The notes below the pieces were generated by a model. The model made no database searches, was not told the DNA's origin, and saw only the letters and a list, made by a program, of their open reading frames with translations. A stretch of 64,000 bases of DNA from assembly GCF_048128805.1 (NCBI RefSeq), contig NC_136012.1, positions 15,179,725 through 15,243,724 on the forward strand. Reading direction: 5' to 3'. Position 1 is the first letter of the stretch. Every line of letters begins with the position of its first letter. A program made the position numbers and the translations under genes. The stretch is from Centroberyx gerrardi (lineage: Eukaryota; Chordata; Actinopteri; Beryciformes; Berycidae). Of the stretch, positions 27,747 through 38,228 are shown in pieces.

Positions 27747-30362
27747 CACGACCACAACACTCAATAGCCGTGTAACAGCAGATATTCACAGTCCGATTGA
27801 ACTAGCTCATCAAACAGCCCCGCAGCTCTTCAATCACAGCTGCTATCTGAATGCTGTCTCTGTTTCATTAAGATTTGTGCAGCAAATGTCATATGCATCC
27901 CTGGAGTCATTCACTTTTGGTTCCCACACACACAAACACACGCTATATACACACACTCGCACATACACACCTAAAGATCAGGGATGCCCAGTAGGAAAAT
28001 GGCTTTACAGTACATAAAATAGTGTTACGAAACTCCTTTCAAAGCCTTTAAGAAGATTCATTTTAATTTTTCTCCCCTCTATTTTTCTCTCCTCCTTCCT
28101 CACGGCCCCGTCTTCACCCGTAGGTGCCGGTGCTGCAGCCGATGGACCTGATGGTGGAGGCGACAGCCCGCCGCGTGTTCAGCAATGCCCACACCTACCA
28201 CATCAACTCCATCTCTGTCAACTCCGACCTTCAGACCTACATCTCCACAGATGACCTCAGGGTGAACCTGTGGAACCTTGAAATCACCGACCGCAGCTTC
28301 AGTATCCTGCCGGCTAACGCATGCACATGCACACTCTACCTAAATGCATGGATCAATAGAAACGGTTCCTATTTGTGTCTTTTCTATGTTTGAGACCTCT
28401 TATAGATCCCAAAAAATAGTGGTTGGAAAAGACACACATCCAGAAAGAGCAATGTATTTGTAGGGGTCTAAATGAAGACCAACAAAGGGCATAAATATAA
28501 TTATAAATACAATTTCCTTGAGAGATTTTGAAAAACTAAGAACACCACTTTATACAGAAAGTGGGTCATTTTGAAAGCTGAGATATTTCAGCGTTAAAAT
28601 TCAAAACATTAGTCAATTGGCAGAGGCTTGGTCTTTCTAGTGTTAATTTTCCAACCACTGCACTATCTACCAAGTGAGCCATATCAGTCTTTAGTATTCG
28701 TGTAGAAGTAGTAGTTCTTCCTTAGCGCCTGTCTCTCAGACATTGTGGACATCAAGCCGTCCAACATGGAGGAGCTGACGGAGGTGATCACATCGGCAGA
28801 GTTTCACCCCCAGCAGTGTCACACCTTCGCCTACAGCAGCAGCAAGGGCTCCATACGCCTGTGTGACATGAGACAGGCCGCACTCTGCGACAAACACTGC
28901 AAATGTGAGTACCAGTAGAGTGATAGATGGAAGAAGAAGACAAAGGAAAGAGTGATAGAAAAGAAGGTTTGGCTTGGTAAAACCTGCCTGAAGAGCTTAG
29001 GCCGTCAGAGTCAATATCGTCTTGTATCATCTTGTAAAACACTTTATAGAGTTGCTTTCATGTGATGTCTTTTATTCTATTATTTTTACTATTATATCGT
29101 TTTTACTCCCTATTCTTATATTTTCGATCTTCTGCTGTCTTCTTGTGTTTATTTGTTTTAATTAAAATGATTCTATAATAATGATAATGCGAATAATAAT
29201 AAAAAAAATTAAATTATTATGAGGTTCAAAGAAGGAATGGGAGGATGGAAACAGGAGAGAGAACACAGAATAACAGAACGACAGAGGATGACAGCAGCCT
29301 GTTCATGGTGGCTAATTCACATTCAGTATTTCTGCTTCAGCTCCACCTTTGTGTGGTCCCGACACACAGCCTTCAGCCGGCTCAATATGCTAGGATTGAT
29401 AACTACTCACTCATCAATAAATCTCTCAGTCTCAAACAATGAATGGCCTTCTCCTGAGCTTAACATCACATGCATACACTCTTGATGGGATGAATAATGA
29501 ATACATTGACATTTTAGCGGGAAAATCAATGGCTTAAGAGCAATCGCATTAGTCCCTCATGGACACACCTTGTTGTTCAATAATGTCAGTTATTTCCTCA
29601 GCCATATTGATGCGTTCACTGGACCGTGCGCTCATACATCCTGTTGAATTGCACATGAGCATTTGGGGCTAAATTAAAACACAGCTGGGAGTTCGGGATC
29701 TTGCAGCAGGATGGGGGAGGAAACAATATTCAAAGCTCTGATTATTTGATGTTGACATGCACTCGCCATTCCTTGACAGGTACTTGCCCAGACATGCAGT
29801 GCTAGGTTGCACACCACACACACACACAGACACACACACACACACACAGCAGGCAGGTGCACCCGTTTGCCTTAGGACAGGTCTGTTAATACGGACCTAC
29901 TCTCTCACTGCATGAGCTCATATAGCTCAGAGCAATGTATAATGCCCTCCCTCCCACACACATACACAGCTCCTCCTCCCCTTCACATGCACACACACAC
30001 ACACAACCCTCTGAACCTTCAACACAAACAAAACACACACACACACACACACACATATATACAATCATACTGTATCCCCTCCCACACCAATAAATCTGTG
30101 AGGCGTCCTGGAGACTGTTGGAATCAATCAGTGTTAGAGAGAGAGGATGGATGGATGTTGGGAGGGGTGGGGTTTGAGGGGTTGGTGGGGGGCGGGGTGG
30201 GGGGGATAGGAGGGGGTTGCCAAAGCACTGAGCCCCAGGCCAGAGAGAGAGGGACGAAACAGCCCCCCTGCCGACTCCCCAGGGACCCTATTATACACCC
30301 CAGGAGAGGGACGGAGGGAGGGCAGGGACGCATCTCACTGTCTGACACACACACACACACAA

Positions 30363-30417
<55 letters not shown>

Positions 30418-33060
30418 TGCATATATACATGCACAATTTGGCACACACTCATTCATACACAGACACACACAAATCCAGCAGGGCTCAAATGGGCCCAGCA
30501 CTTTGACATTGATTTGTTTTTCTTATCCCTTCCTCATCCCCCCATTTTTTCATCTCTCACACTGCATCCCTTGTTAGACTCCCCATTGACACATCACAGA
30601 GCTATTCTCCAATTCTCAGCAGAAGGGGGAGGAGGAGGAGGGTGGAGGTGGGGAGGATGGGAGGAGGGGAGGCGAGGGTGGAGGAGAGAAGAGAGGGAGG
30701 AGAGGAGAGGAGGGTGGGAGGAGAGGGAGCACAATAACTTGACAGCTAACGATGGAATGCCTGGCTTTTATCCCCAGTGTGCTGGCCTGCACACAGATCA
30801 GCAGCTGCCAGAATCAATATGAATCATAACCAATATTTACCAAGCATGTTGACCCACGGCTGTCCCCCTAAGCACACAGATATAATCCTCTGAAGAGATG
30901 CAGCTGCTGTAGCAAACCCCACACCCAGGCATTGTTGTGCTGTTATTGTTTCGCTAATGACGGCCCCCACCGCCCAAACAAAATCTGTTTTATGTTTTCT
31001 CACAATGAATGATTAAAAGAGTTGCGGGGGGAAAAACAGCATCTCTTTTAAGCGCCGACCTCCTGCGGTGCAAATTCTGCTTTCTCCGTCAGAAGATAAC
31101 TGCCTTCCCTCCATTGGTGCTCTTTCTCTCTCAGATTTTGAGGAACCAGAGGATCCATCCACGCGCTCCTTCTTCTCTGAAATCATCTCATCCATCTCTG
31201 ACGTGAAGTTCAGCCACAGCGGGCGCTACCTGATGACAAGGGACTACCTCACTGTCAAGGTGTGGGACCTTCACATGGAGAGCAAACCACTTGAGACCTA
31301 CCAGGTATGTATGCACCTTTGCTTTGTGCATTATGGTTGTGTGTGAGTGTGCTTTTACGTGCTTGTGCATCTGCCTCTCAGACAGGTCGTCACCTCAAAA
31401 GACAATTCTCAGCTGGTCAAGTTAGTGAATAAAGGTTAGGTACAGATCAAATCAAACTTTATTGATTTCAGACTAATCACTCAACGTAATCCTGTTCCAC
31501 TGTCACCCCACCAATCCGTAACCCTGTCATCTTCAGCAATTACCCCAGGAGGGCTTATTGAGCTGACTGTCCATAGGAAGAGTGATAGTGCTGGTGCTGG
31601 TGCAAGCTGAAGGGCAAAACCTCCCACTGTGTGGTCATCAGGGTCAGATCCACACCGTCTGATCACGGGAAGCCATCTTAGGGCAAGTCGTGATTGATAA
31701 GGTCATCAGCTGGGCTCAGGGGGGATTCCCTGTCCAATCGCAGCTCCACCTCCACCTGCTGCCTAGCATCTTAGCGTAGGTCACTAGGTCTGAAGGGATT
31801 ACTGAAAGTAGAGCATATGGTATTAGAGCTTAGGGTTGCATGGTGGAGCACTGAAAGGCAAAGTGATGAATCTTAGATGCTGCTAAACAAATCTGACTGG
31901 TTAGGTGAGGGTCGCTGTGGAATCAGACAGGTGTCGCATTGTGATTGTGTCATCAGTCAGGCACATGGTTATGTTGTCATTGAGTAATGTAGTGGCACTG
32001 TAATAATGAAGCAATCAGAAGACAATCAATAACACTGGTTATTCTTTTTTGACACACAAATATACACACACACACACCTACCTTCACCTGATTGGACAAA
32101 AGTTACTCTCATCATTAATCCACAAACTATTTAATGTATTAAAGACATCCATGTTTTTTGTGTTTGTTTTGTAGGTTCATGACTATTTACGGGGCAAACT
32201 TTGTTCTCTGTATGAGAACGACTGCATCTTTGACAAGTTTGAGTGTGTCTGGAATGGATCAGACAGGTGAGATTTCTTCCCCATCCATCCATCCGTCCAT
32301 CCATCCATCCATCCGTCCATCCATCCATCCATCCACCTCAATAAACTCTCTCCTCTGCTCCTCCTCAGCGTTATAATGACGGGCTCCTACAACAATTTCT
32401 TCCGAATGTTTGACCGGAACACCAAGCGCGACGTCACTCTGGAAGCATCCAGGGAGAACAGCAAGCCCAGAGCCATTCTCAAGCCGCGCAAGGTACAGCA
32501 GTTCTCATCAAAACTATTTTTCAACAATATATAAAGTTACTTTATTATTCATTTTGATTTTATCCAGGAAAAAACAGTCAAACCCAAGTTTAAACCTGCA
32601 CTATTCAAAAATGTTGGTGTTGGGTATGGTTGTGGGAAAAAAGTGATGAATCGAAACTTAAGATCGCTTTCATATCCTTTGATGTTAAGCGATCACAGAC
32701 CGGCTGGATTGATAAACCTGAGCATGCTGTGCATAGTTTACTGACATCATTACATGATTTCTGAATATTGAAGTACCTCTCACTGCCACTTGGGGCTGCC
32801 AACGTGAAAAAATTGCATAGTGCAGCTTTAATTGATGCTTTTTTAAACTATTTTAAATACTCGTAAATCTTACCGTGGCCCTTTTCCCCGTTGCTGTCCA
32901 CCAGGTGTGTGTAGGCGGGAAACGTCGTAAGGATGAGATCAGCGTGGACAGCCTAGACTTCAGTAAGAAGATCCTCCACACCACCTGGCACCCGCACGAG
33001 AACATCATCGCTGTAGCGGCCACCAACAACCTCTACATCTTCCAAGACAAGGTCAACTAG
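14797..33060 (+). CDS. ppp2r2b: PP2A regulatory subunit B55-beta, 10 coding exons
   Basis: Ten exons join without a frame break: 14797-14866, 23495-23592, 23977-24142, 25086-25198, 28124-28301, 28740-28904, 31135-31304, 32175-32266, 32369-32492 and 32905-33060. They total 1332 nt, or 443 residues plus stop, the length of human PPP2R2B. All introns are GT-AG. The product is a seven-bladed WD40 propeller that joins the PP2A scaffold and catalytic subunits and selects phosphoprotein substrates; the beta form is mainly neuronal (family knowledge). The N-terminus [18 protein letters not shown] and the C-terminus ending exactly at IFQDKVN, together with [13 protein letters not shown] and AVAATNN, favour B55-beta over the alpha, gamma and delta paralogues. 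The gpr151 gene just downstream on the same strand supports the call. The start is the first ATG of the Bbeta1-type leader; upstream alternative leader exons were not identified. Confidence 0.95.
17017..17114 (+). repeat. (CT)n microsatellite
   Basis: Nearly pure CT for about 98 bp, in ppp2r2b intron 1. Confidence 0.95.
17519..17572 (+). repeat. (CA)n microsatellite
   Basis: About 27 CA units. Confidence 0.95.
17743..18053 (+). repeat. GT microsatellites
   Basis: Interrupted GT/GC run at 17743-17808 and (CT)n(GT)n at 17995-18053. Confidence 0.92.
23495..23592 (+). CDS. ppp2r2b: ppp2r2b coding exon 2
   Basis: Follows acceptor TGTTGCAG and completes the Ala codon of [12 protein letters not shown]. 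It encodes propeller blade 1 ([21 protein letters not shown]). Donor is GTAAGG. Intron 1 before it is 8.6 kb. Confidence 0.95.
23977..24142 (+). CDS. ppp2r2b: ppp2r2b coding exon 3
   Basis: Encodes [20 protein letters not shown] through [10 protein letters not shown], the conserved B55 blade 1-2 region including [20 protein letters not shown]. Acceptor is CCGCAG and donor GTAGGC. It ends with one base of the Asp codon of NDKTVKLW. Confidence 0.95.
24513..25070 (+). repeat. CA and GT microsatellites in ppp2r2b intron 3
   Basis: (CA)n at about 24515-24554 and (GT)n at 25033-25070. The second abuts the exon 4 acceptor. Confidence 0.93.
25086..25198 (+). CDS. ppp2r2b: ppp2r2b coding exon 4
   Basis: Encodes [19 protein letters not shown] through SLR. 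The acceptor (ATCCATCCCAG) sits right after a (GT)n run of about 38 bp. Donor is GTGAGA. Confidence 0.95.
25222..25345 (+). mobile_element. Possible MITE fragment in intron 4
   Basis: AAAGGCCCATTCACACCTAG, ACTATAA repeats and GCATTCACACTACAATGATA resemble recurrent fish DNA-transposon sequence. The second end was not located. Confidence 0.35.
27018..27098 (+). repeat. Short tandem repeat of about 20 bp
   Basis: Four copies of a unit like TTTAAAATATTCAATATAGG, with one- to two-base length changes, in ppp2r2b intron 4. Confidence 0.85.
27451..27745 (+). repeat. GT, CT, CA and GA microsatellites
   Basis: (GT)n at 27449-27497, (CT)n at 27567-27590, (CA)n at 27651-27674 and (GA)n at 27718-27745 within 300 bp. 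Confidence 0.92.
28124..28301 (+). CDS. ppp2r2b: ppp2r2b coding exon 5
   Basis: Encodes [19 protein letters not shown] through NLEITDRSF. Donor GTATCC is placed so that A plus AC of the next exon makes the Asn of FNIVDIKP, as in the family. Confidence 0.93.
28740..28904 (+). CDS. ppp2r2b: ppp2r2b coding exon 6
   Basis: Encodes [20 protein letters not shown] through [15 protein letters not shown]. It ends with T before donor GTGAGT, so the junction reads KYFEEPEDP where human has KFFEEPEDP. Confidence 0.93.
30343..30415 (+). repeat. (CA)n microsatellite in ppp2r2b intron 6
   Basis: About 35 CA units with one interruption (CAACCA). Confidence 0.94.
31135..31304 (+). CDS. ppp2r2b: ppp2r2b coding exon 7
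   Basis: Encodes [39 protein letters not shown] and [16 protein letters not shown], the highly conserved middle blades. Acceptor is CTCTCAG and donor GTATGT. Confidence 0.95.
31446..31470 (-). mobile_element. Possible LINE/SINE 3' tail on the minus strand
   Basis: ATCAAATCAAACTTTATTGA is the complement of a CAATAAAGTTTGATTTGAT tail as seen at fish L2-type 3' ends. Only the tail is recognisable. Confidence 0.35.
32175..32266 (+). CDS. ppp2r2b: ppp2r2b coding exon 8
   Basis: Encodes [19 protein letters not shown] through CVWNGSD. Donor is GTGAGA. The intron that follows is only 102 nt and is largely a CCAT microsatellite. Confidence 0.95.
32280..32336 (+). repeat. (CCAT)n microsatellite filling ppp2r2b intron 8
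   Basis: CCAT units with two CCGT variants take up more than half of a 102-nt intron. Confidence 0.95.
32369..32492 (+). CDS. ppp2r2b: ppp2r2b coding exon 9
   Basis: Encodes [20 protein letters not shown] and [20 protein letters not shown] followed by K. Acceptor is CTCAG and donor GTACAG. Phase is consistent on both sides. Confidence 0.95.
32590..32831. mobile_element. TTAA-flanked MITE in ppp2r2b intron 9
   Basis: TTAA at 32590-32593 and 32828-32831 flank imperfect inverted ends: ACCTGCACTATTCAA, and AGCTGCACTATGCAA as reverse complement. About 234 bp, non-coding. TTAA duplication points to a piggyBac-like or other TTAA-specific superfamily (inference). Confidence 0.6.
32905..33060 (+). 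CDS. ppp2r2b: ppp2r2b coding exon 10 with stop
   Basis: Encodes [19 protein letters not shown] through [11 protein letters not shown], then TAG at 33058-33060, the usual end of B55-beta. Confidence 0.96.
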   Translation: MCVGGKRRKDEISVDSLDFSKKILHTTWHPHENIIAVAATNNLYIFQDKVN

Positions 33061-35075
33061 AGGGCCAACTGCCCCCCGCTGACCCCTGACCCCACCACAC
33101 GTGAGGGGCTGCAGGGAGAGGTGGAGATGGAGAGAGAGAGAGAGATGGAGAAAGAGAGAGATGGACCCCTTATCTATATCCTCCTCCTCCTCTCCTCATG
33201 TCTAGTTGCTGCTGGTCTCGAGTTTCACCGCTCTGCTAAGGAGGTGTGGAGTTTTCCGGAAGGGGGAGTATCCAGTGACTGAATAGACTTGGATAATGTG
33301 AATTTTTGGGAAGTGGGAAATTCTCAGCCTGGATACCGCTGGAAGAGAAAAAGGTACCTCTAAATCCAGAATGGGAAAAAAAACAAAAACACAAACTAGA
33401 CTCCATCACACATGACACTTGCATTCCTCAATTTGACTTTTAATTTATTTAGCCATGCGGACACCTGAAGAAGTGAATCCTGTGCATTCATGCAACGAGA
33501 GGATTGCTGCATGAATAATGTAATGTAGCAGCCCTCTGGATCCTCGCCCTTGAAGAAAAGGGGTGGATGTAAGTACAGTGAACATAGAGCACACAGACAA
33601 AATCTAGCTTACATGATGGTGGCTCGTTGTCACGTAGCGACAGTGCCCCCTGTCTCTGAATCTGCTCATGCTGCAGTGCATGTGATCAACCCCGAGGTCT
33701 CAAACTGTGGAGTCATGAAGCTACTGGACAGTGCAACCCGCTGCAGAATCTCTACTGGAGAGGAAGAGACTGTTAAACTCTGACCCCTGACCCCCAAGAC
33801 CGTCTCAGTAGGACTGAAACTGAGAGTTGTTTCTGCCTGTGAAATAACACGGTCAGTCTTTCTAGTCCCAATTTTCTGTCTCTCTGGTGAGACTGCTGTA
33901 GTCGGTAATGTGAATGAAGCCCTCGCAGGCTGTGTCAATGGTTTTATTTAATGCTGTTGTTTTATTAAGTCCTTCTCTTGGTCAACGATTCTGTTTAGAA
34001 GCTGTGGTGCCTTCTTTTGGTATGTGGGGGTTCGATGTAGTGGGTGCGGGAGGGGGGAGGGACTGAGTACAAGGCAGGAGTGTGAATGTTTTTAAAATGA
34101 AATGTTAACTTAGGAATTTTCTTTCTTTTCTTTTTTTTTCTCTATAAACAAAACAAAAAAAAAATCCACTCAAGTCCCAAGTGGAGAAAGTGCTTGAAGC
34201 CATGTAGTCAAGATTACATTATAGCACTGGCTACATGCTTGTGAGTTCAGGGGTGAACCCATCTACTTTTACGCTGTGATGTGTATAAAGTGTTGCCCTT
34301 ATCACACTGCAGTCAATCTGATGTCATCAGTTTGAAAGAAAATCAACTTTGCAAAAGAGATGCTGAACAAATTGCTCCAAATTCCTCTTTGTTTTTACCT
34401 TACTTGGATAGTACTTTGAAAATGATCTGTAGATGGAAAAACCATAAACTTTTCATATCATGTATTCTTGAACGTCAACCTTAGATCTGTTGGCATAAGA
34501 TAATGCTAGCATAGCTCTTGAAGTCGGTGTTGCATGTGTTGCATCTGATGAAACTGACAGCCTGCATATAGTTATTTGAACGTCTACAGATCATTTAAGG
34601 CACTATGCAAGTAAAATAATGACTCTACGGTTGCTACTAGAAGTAACCTGTTTCAGTGTATTTGATTTCAGACTGTTGCGGTGCCTGTCCATGTTTCTCT
34701 TCTTGCTGAAGATGGGTAACTTGGAACAGTTGCAAGTTGTATTTTAGCACTTATCTCTGATCAGTTTGGAGACCCGCCGCTCAATTAGCTCTATTTGAGG
34801 GAGGGAAGGGCTTGTCTGAGATCTGTGCTAAGAGCCAACTGCCTTAGAGGAAAGCAGACAAGGGACTAAATGGACTCTGTGAAATCAGGGAATTATTAAG
34901 TGTGATTCCTTTAAACAGTAATGTCTTCTAAACAACCTCCTTTGTGAAACTTCTAATTGAAACAAAAACTTTTATAGCTCAGAATGTATTGAAATGCAAT
35001 TAATTACCATGCAGTCTTTATGCTTACTGGACTTTCTTTGAATAAAAAAGAATAAAGATGTGCAAGTTCAAATCC
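33061..35075 (+). other. ppp2r2b: ppp2r2b 3' UTR (inferred extent)
   Basis: The region after the stop has no other recognisable coding signal. It ends near two AATAAA signals at 35041-35046 and 35051-35056, giving a 3' UTR of about 2 kb. The cleavage site is inferred. Confidence 0.6.
35041..35056 (+). terminator. Tandem AATAAA poly(A) signals
   Basis: AATAAA occurs at 35041 and again at 35051, the first strong pair downstream of the ppp2r2b stop. Both lie before the gpr151 promoter region. Confidence 0.6.
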
Positions 35076-36116
35076 TGCATTGTTGGACCTCCTCTGTTAC
35101 ACTGCTAACACAAATATTAAATGTCAATTTATAATTGTATGTCTTCAAAAGAGACTGTGCTGTGAATTCAAATGTGCTGCTTGTGGTGCAAGGGCGCTCT
35201 CATGTGGATGAAAAGTGGAACAGACGAGTTAAACGTGTACAAATTGCCAGTCTCTTGGCTCCGACTTGCAAAGAAGACAGGAACCTCGATTTTTCATCCA
35301 CTGGCCACAGTGGGTGGTTGATTTCAAAGTGTGCAAGCTCACAATTTTACCCTTCATTTTTTCTATTTTTAGAGCAGAAAAAGAACTTCAAAATGAAGGT
35401 TGCTTTCCTGGCAAAATAGCTGATGGGCTACAGCAAACTTAGCAGCCAAAAATATATCTGGACTGCTAGTGGCTGCTGAATTTCCCACCTCGCCTCATGT
35501 TCTGTGTGTAATAAATTGTTCCAATCTATCATGGCTATAATGACATTGATTTTGCACCTAAAATCCTACATCATCAACACTCCTTGGCTATTTACAACTC
35601 TTTTATTGCATCTGTAAATACTATATAATGATGTGAGAGCCTTATTGCAATAGCCAGTCATTCATTGAACAAACGTTTACTCAAATTAGAAATCCTATAC
35701 ATTAATGTGTCATGCGGTGCAAATTATTCCAGAGTTTTTCTAATTGGCCCCGTGAGGCTGTCGACGACACGCAGTCTGTCAGCTGGGGACAGCAGCTGTC
35801 AATCAAACAGCATCTTTATAACCAAGCGCACAAACTCCCGCATCCTTGTGTCTCAGGATAAACCCGGAGACAGACAGGAGCTCCTCTGTGATCATTGATT
35901 GCCAATCGATCCGTTCTCTGATGCGATTATTATAAGAGGTTTAGATTGAGAGTGATAATATTTCTAGATTGGTTTATATATCTTTCTTTGGCACACTTGC
36001 ATTTCTGGAAATCTTTCTACCTTCATATATATATTTTTTTATCACTTTTATCTCTTCACATCTCCTGGCTACCTTTGCCGGTCTTTTTGCATCAGTCCAC
36101 CATCTTATTGGATAAG
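35076..36116 (+). promoter_or_regulatory. ppp2r2b-gpr151 intergenic region with gpr151 promoter
   Basis: About 1 kb separates the ppp2r2b poly(A) signals from the gpr151 start. No convincing coding sequence is present. It must hold the gpr151 promoter and 5' UTR, but no TATA box or conserved motif could be assigned. Confidence 0.4.
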
Positions 36117-37478
36117 ATGGATAAGTTAAGTGGGAACAATGCGACTGTGGTGAACAGCTCCATAGACAGGTGGTCATTCAACGAGCGCGGGTCTTACCAG
36201 CACCTGGACCCCGGGGAGCTGAAGGTCCTGGTGCCGGCCATTCTGGGAGTCGTCTGTATGTTGGGCCTGGCTTGCAATCTCACTGCAATGGGCATCTTGG
36301 TCTCCAATGCTCACAAGGGCAAACTGTCTCTCATCAACTCCCTCATCTTCAACCTGATGTTCGCTGACGGCCTGGTGCTGGCGTTCACCGTGCCTTTCCG
36401 AGCAGCCGCCTACTCCAAGGCCAGCTGGACTCTGGGCTGGGCGGTGTGCAAGACGGCGGACTGGTTCCTCCACTCCTGCATGGCAGCCAAGAGCTTCACA
36501 GTGGCGGTCATGGCCAAAGCCTGCTACCGCTACGTGTCCAACCCCACCAAGCAGGTGAGCATCCGTCTGGGCTCCATCCTGGTGGTGCTGTTCTTCACCT
36601 GGCTGTCTGCCTGCTCCGTCACCGTCCCTCACTGGCTGTTCGCTACGCTGCAGAGAGAGAGCCGTGGGCTGGTGTGCGTGCTGCTGGTTCCTCCAGAGGC
36701 CCGGGACTTCATGACTGTGTACGTCAAGGCGTACCCCCTGGGGGTCTTCTGTGCGCCCCTGAGTTTTGCGCTGCTGTATTTCTGGAAGGCGTACGGCCGG
36801 TGCCAGCGGCGCTCCAGTAAGACCCAGAACCTGCGCACCCAGATCAGATCCAGAAAACTCACCTTGATGCTGTTCAGTCTGACCGTAGCCATGGCCATCC
36901 TCTGGCTCCCACAGTGGGTGGTGTGGGTGTGGGAGCGTCATTTGGCGGAGAAAGAGAGCGAGGGAGCTCAGCCTTTCGTCTCTTCTCCTCCCCTTCTCCT
37001 GTCCCTCTCCGCTCAGCTGCTCACCTTCTCCCTCTCGCTGGTGAACCCGCTCATTGTCCTCTCCCTCTCCGAGGAGTTCAGAGAGGGCTACCGGGGGCTG
37101 TGGAGGCGGCTCACCCTGCGCAAACAACCTCCACCCAAGCCGAAGCCCGGACCCCATAACCCCACTGCTCTCCAGTCGCCGTGCCCCAGACCGGAGACCT
37201 CAGGCCAGCTGAGAGGGGACCGGGGCCTTTGCTCGAGCCCCAGTCAGGGTCCCAGCAGAGAGGCTCAGCCCCAGCCCCAGCCCCAGCCCCAGCCCCAGCC
37301 CCAGCCAGAGCAAGGTGGAGGAGGAGGAGGAGGGAGAGAAGCAGACGGGGTGAGCCTCAAAGATGGGATCGTCTTGCCTGACGTGGAGCAGTTCTGGCAC
37401 GAGAGAGAGACTGGGTCGCTCACAGATGAAAATGATCCTGTGCCTTGGGAGCACCAGAGCAAGGAAGAGAAGAAGTAA
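36117..37478 (+). CDS. gpr151: Orphan G-protein-coupled receptor GPR151, single exon
   Basis: A 453-residue open frame (human protein about 419) with a seven-helix rhodopsin-family layout. The short N-terminus carries NNAT and NSS glycosylation sites. TM1 is around residues 39-60 (CNLTAMGIL), TM2 has LMFADGLVLAFTVPF, and a Cys precedes TM3. TM3 ends in CYRYV in place of DRY, TM6 has LPQWVVWVW, and TM7 reads NPLIVLSLSEEF in place of NPxxY. The C-terminal LPDVEQFWHERE and NDPVPWEH motifs are characteristic of GPR151. In mammals it is expressed in habenula neurons and its ligand is unsettled. The ATG at 36117 opens the family-like N-terminus; the frame stays open upstream to 35946, but that hydrophobic extension looks like untranslated AT-rich sequence. 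The tail carries a Pro-Gln repeat and a Gly run. Confidence 0.94.
   Translation: MDKLSGNNATVVNSSIDRWSFNERGSYQHLDPGELKVLVPAILGVVCMLGLACNLTAMGILVSNAHKGKLSLINSLIFNLMFADGLVLAFTVPFRAAAYSKASWTLGWAVCKTADWFLHSCMAAKSFTVAVMAKACYRYVSNPTKQVSIRLGSILVVLFFTWLSACSVTVPHWLFATLQRESRGLVCVLLVPPEARDFMTVYVKAYPLGVFCAPLSFALLYFWKAYGRCQRRSSKTQNLRTQIRSRKLTLMLFSLTVAMAILWLPQWVVWVWERHLAEKESEGAQPFVSSPPLLLSLSAQLLTFSLSLVNPLIVLSLSEEFREGYRGLWRRLTLRKQPPPKPKPGPHNPTALQSPCPRPETSGQLRGDRGLCSSPSQGPSREAQPQPQPQPQPQPQPEQGGGGGGGREADGVSLKDGIVLPDVEQFWHERETGSLTDENDPVPWEHQSKEEKK
37262..37335 (+). repeat. gpr151: In-frame CCCCAG hexanucleotide repeat and GGA run in gpr151 tail
   Basis: About eight CCCCAG units encode a (PQ)n stretch. A GGA-rich run encoding poly-Gly follows at about 37314-37334. 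Both sit in the poorly conserved cytoplasmic tail before the conserved LPDVEQFWHE end. Confidence 0.85.
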
Positions 37479-37802
37479 CAAACAAGGGCCGCATTCTAAT
37501 CGATCTTAAACATGATATTTGTCTTCAATACAATCCTCAGACAGCAGCAGCAGCTGCATCGCCTGACCTCAATTTATTGGACTGCTGAGAGCTGCAATGT
37601 AGAATCACAACATAAGAACATAATCATTGGTATTCTGTCAGCTGTGTTTGTGATATTATTCAAAGGTAAGAAGTGCAATCGGTGTGTGGAATAAAAATAG
37701 AGCAGTACCTTATGTGCATTTGATATAGACTGCAAAATTGTCTTTGATTTTATCGTTTCATGAGGAGTTTGAAGAGCTACATTTTATTCACTGTCAGCTG
37801 TA

Positions 37803-38228
37803 AATAAAAGCTTCCAGTAAGGTGGATGGCTATGTAAATTTAATATATATTTATTCTCATTATGCCATATTGTGAATGAACACTGTAACATTTCTTACAG
37901 ATTTCTTGAAGTAACTGATTGATTACCAAACAATTCAAAACTTTGAGATTGGGGTGCTGCAAGAAAACCTCATGACCACCACAAATTTGTGTGACAGCTT
38001 AATTGGGGCTACATGTTATCAACATCTTAAGTGTAAGTGTTTTTCACCTGTCTGCAGAGAGAAAATCATCATTTGTACATAATATTATAAAGTGATATGT
38101 GGAAGTGAAAATCTTTGATGGGAAGTTTTTGATGTGACAGTGAAAGAGTCTGTGTTCCCTCTCCTCTTTCTGTGAGGGAGATTGTTTTGTATTCATCATG
38201 TACTTCAACAAACAATGTTTACAATAAA
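37803..38228 (+). terminator. gpr151: Candidate gpr151 poly(A) signals
   Basis: AATAAA occurs at 37803-37808 and 38223-38228 downstream of the gpr151 stop, implying a 3' UTR of roughly 0.35 or 0.75 kb. Usage is unknown. Confidence 0.5.

Noticed and set aside
29912-30577. 221-residue plus-strand ORF
   Set aside because: Mostly His-Thr repeats from (CA)n; no domain.
35135-35419. 94-residue ORF between ppp2r2b and gpr151
   Set aside because: No similarity recognised and no splice context.
35946-36116. N-terminal extension of gpr151 by 57 residues
   Set aside because: Hydrophobic AT-rich sequence unlike the family; the ATG at 36117 gives the expected short glycosylated N-terminus.
36174-37157. 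327-residue minus-strand ORF
   Set aside because: Exact shadow of the gpr151 coding frame; composition fits a mirror translation.
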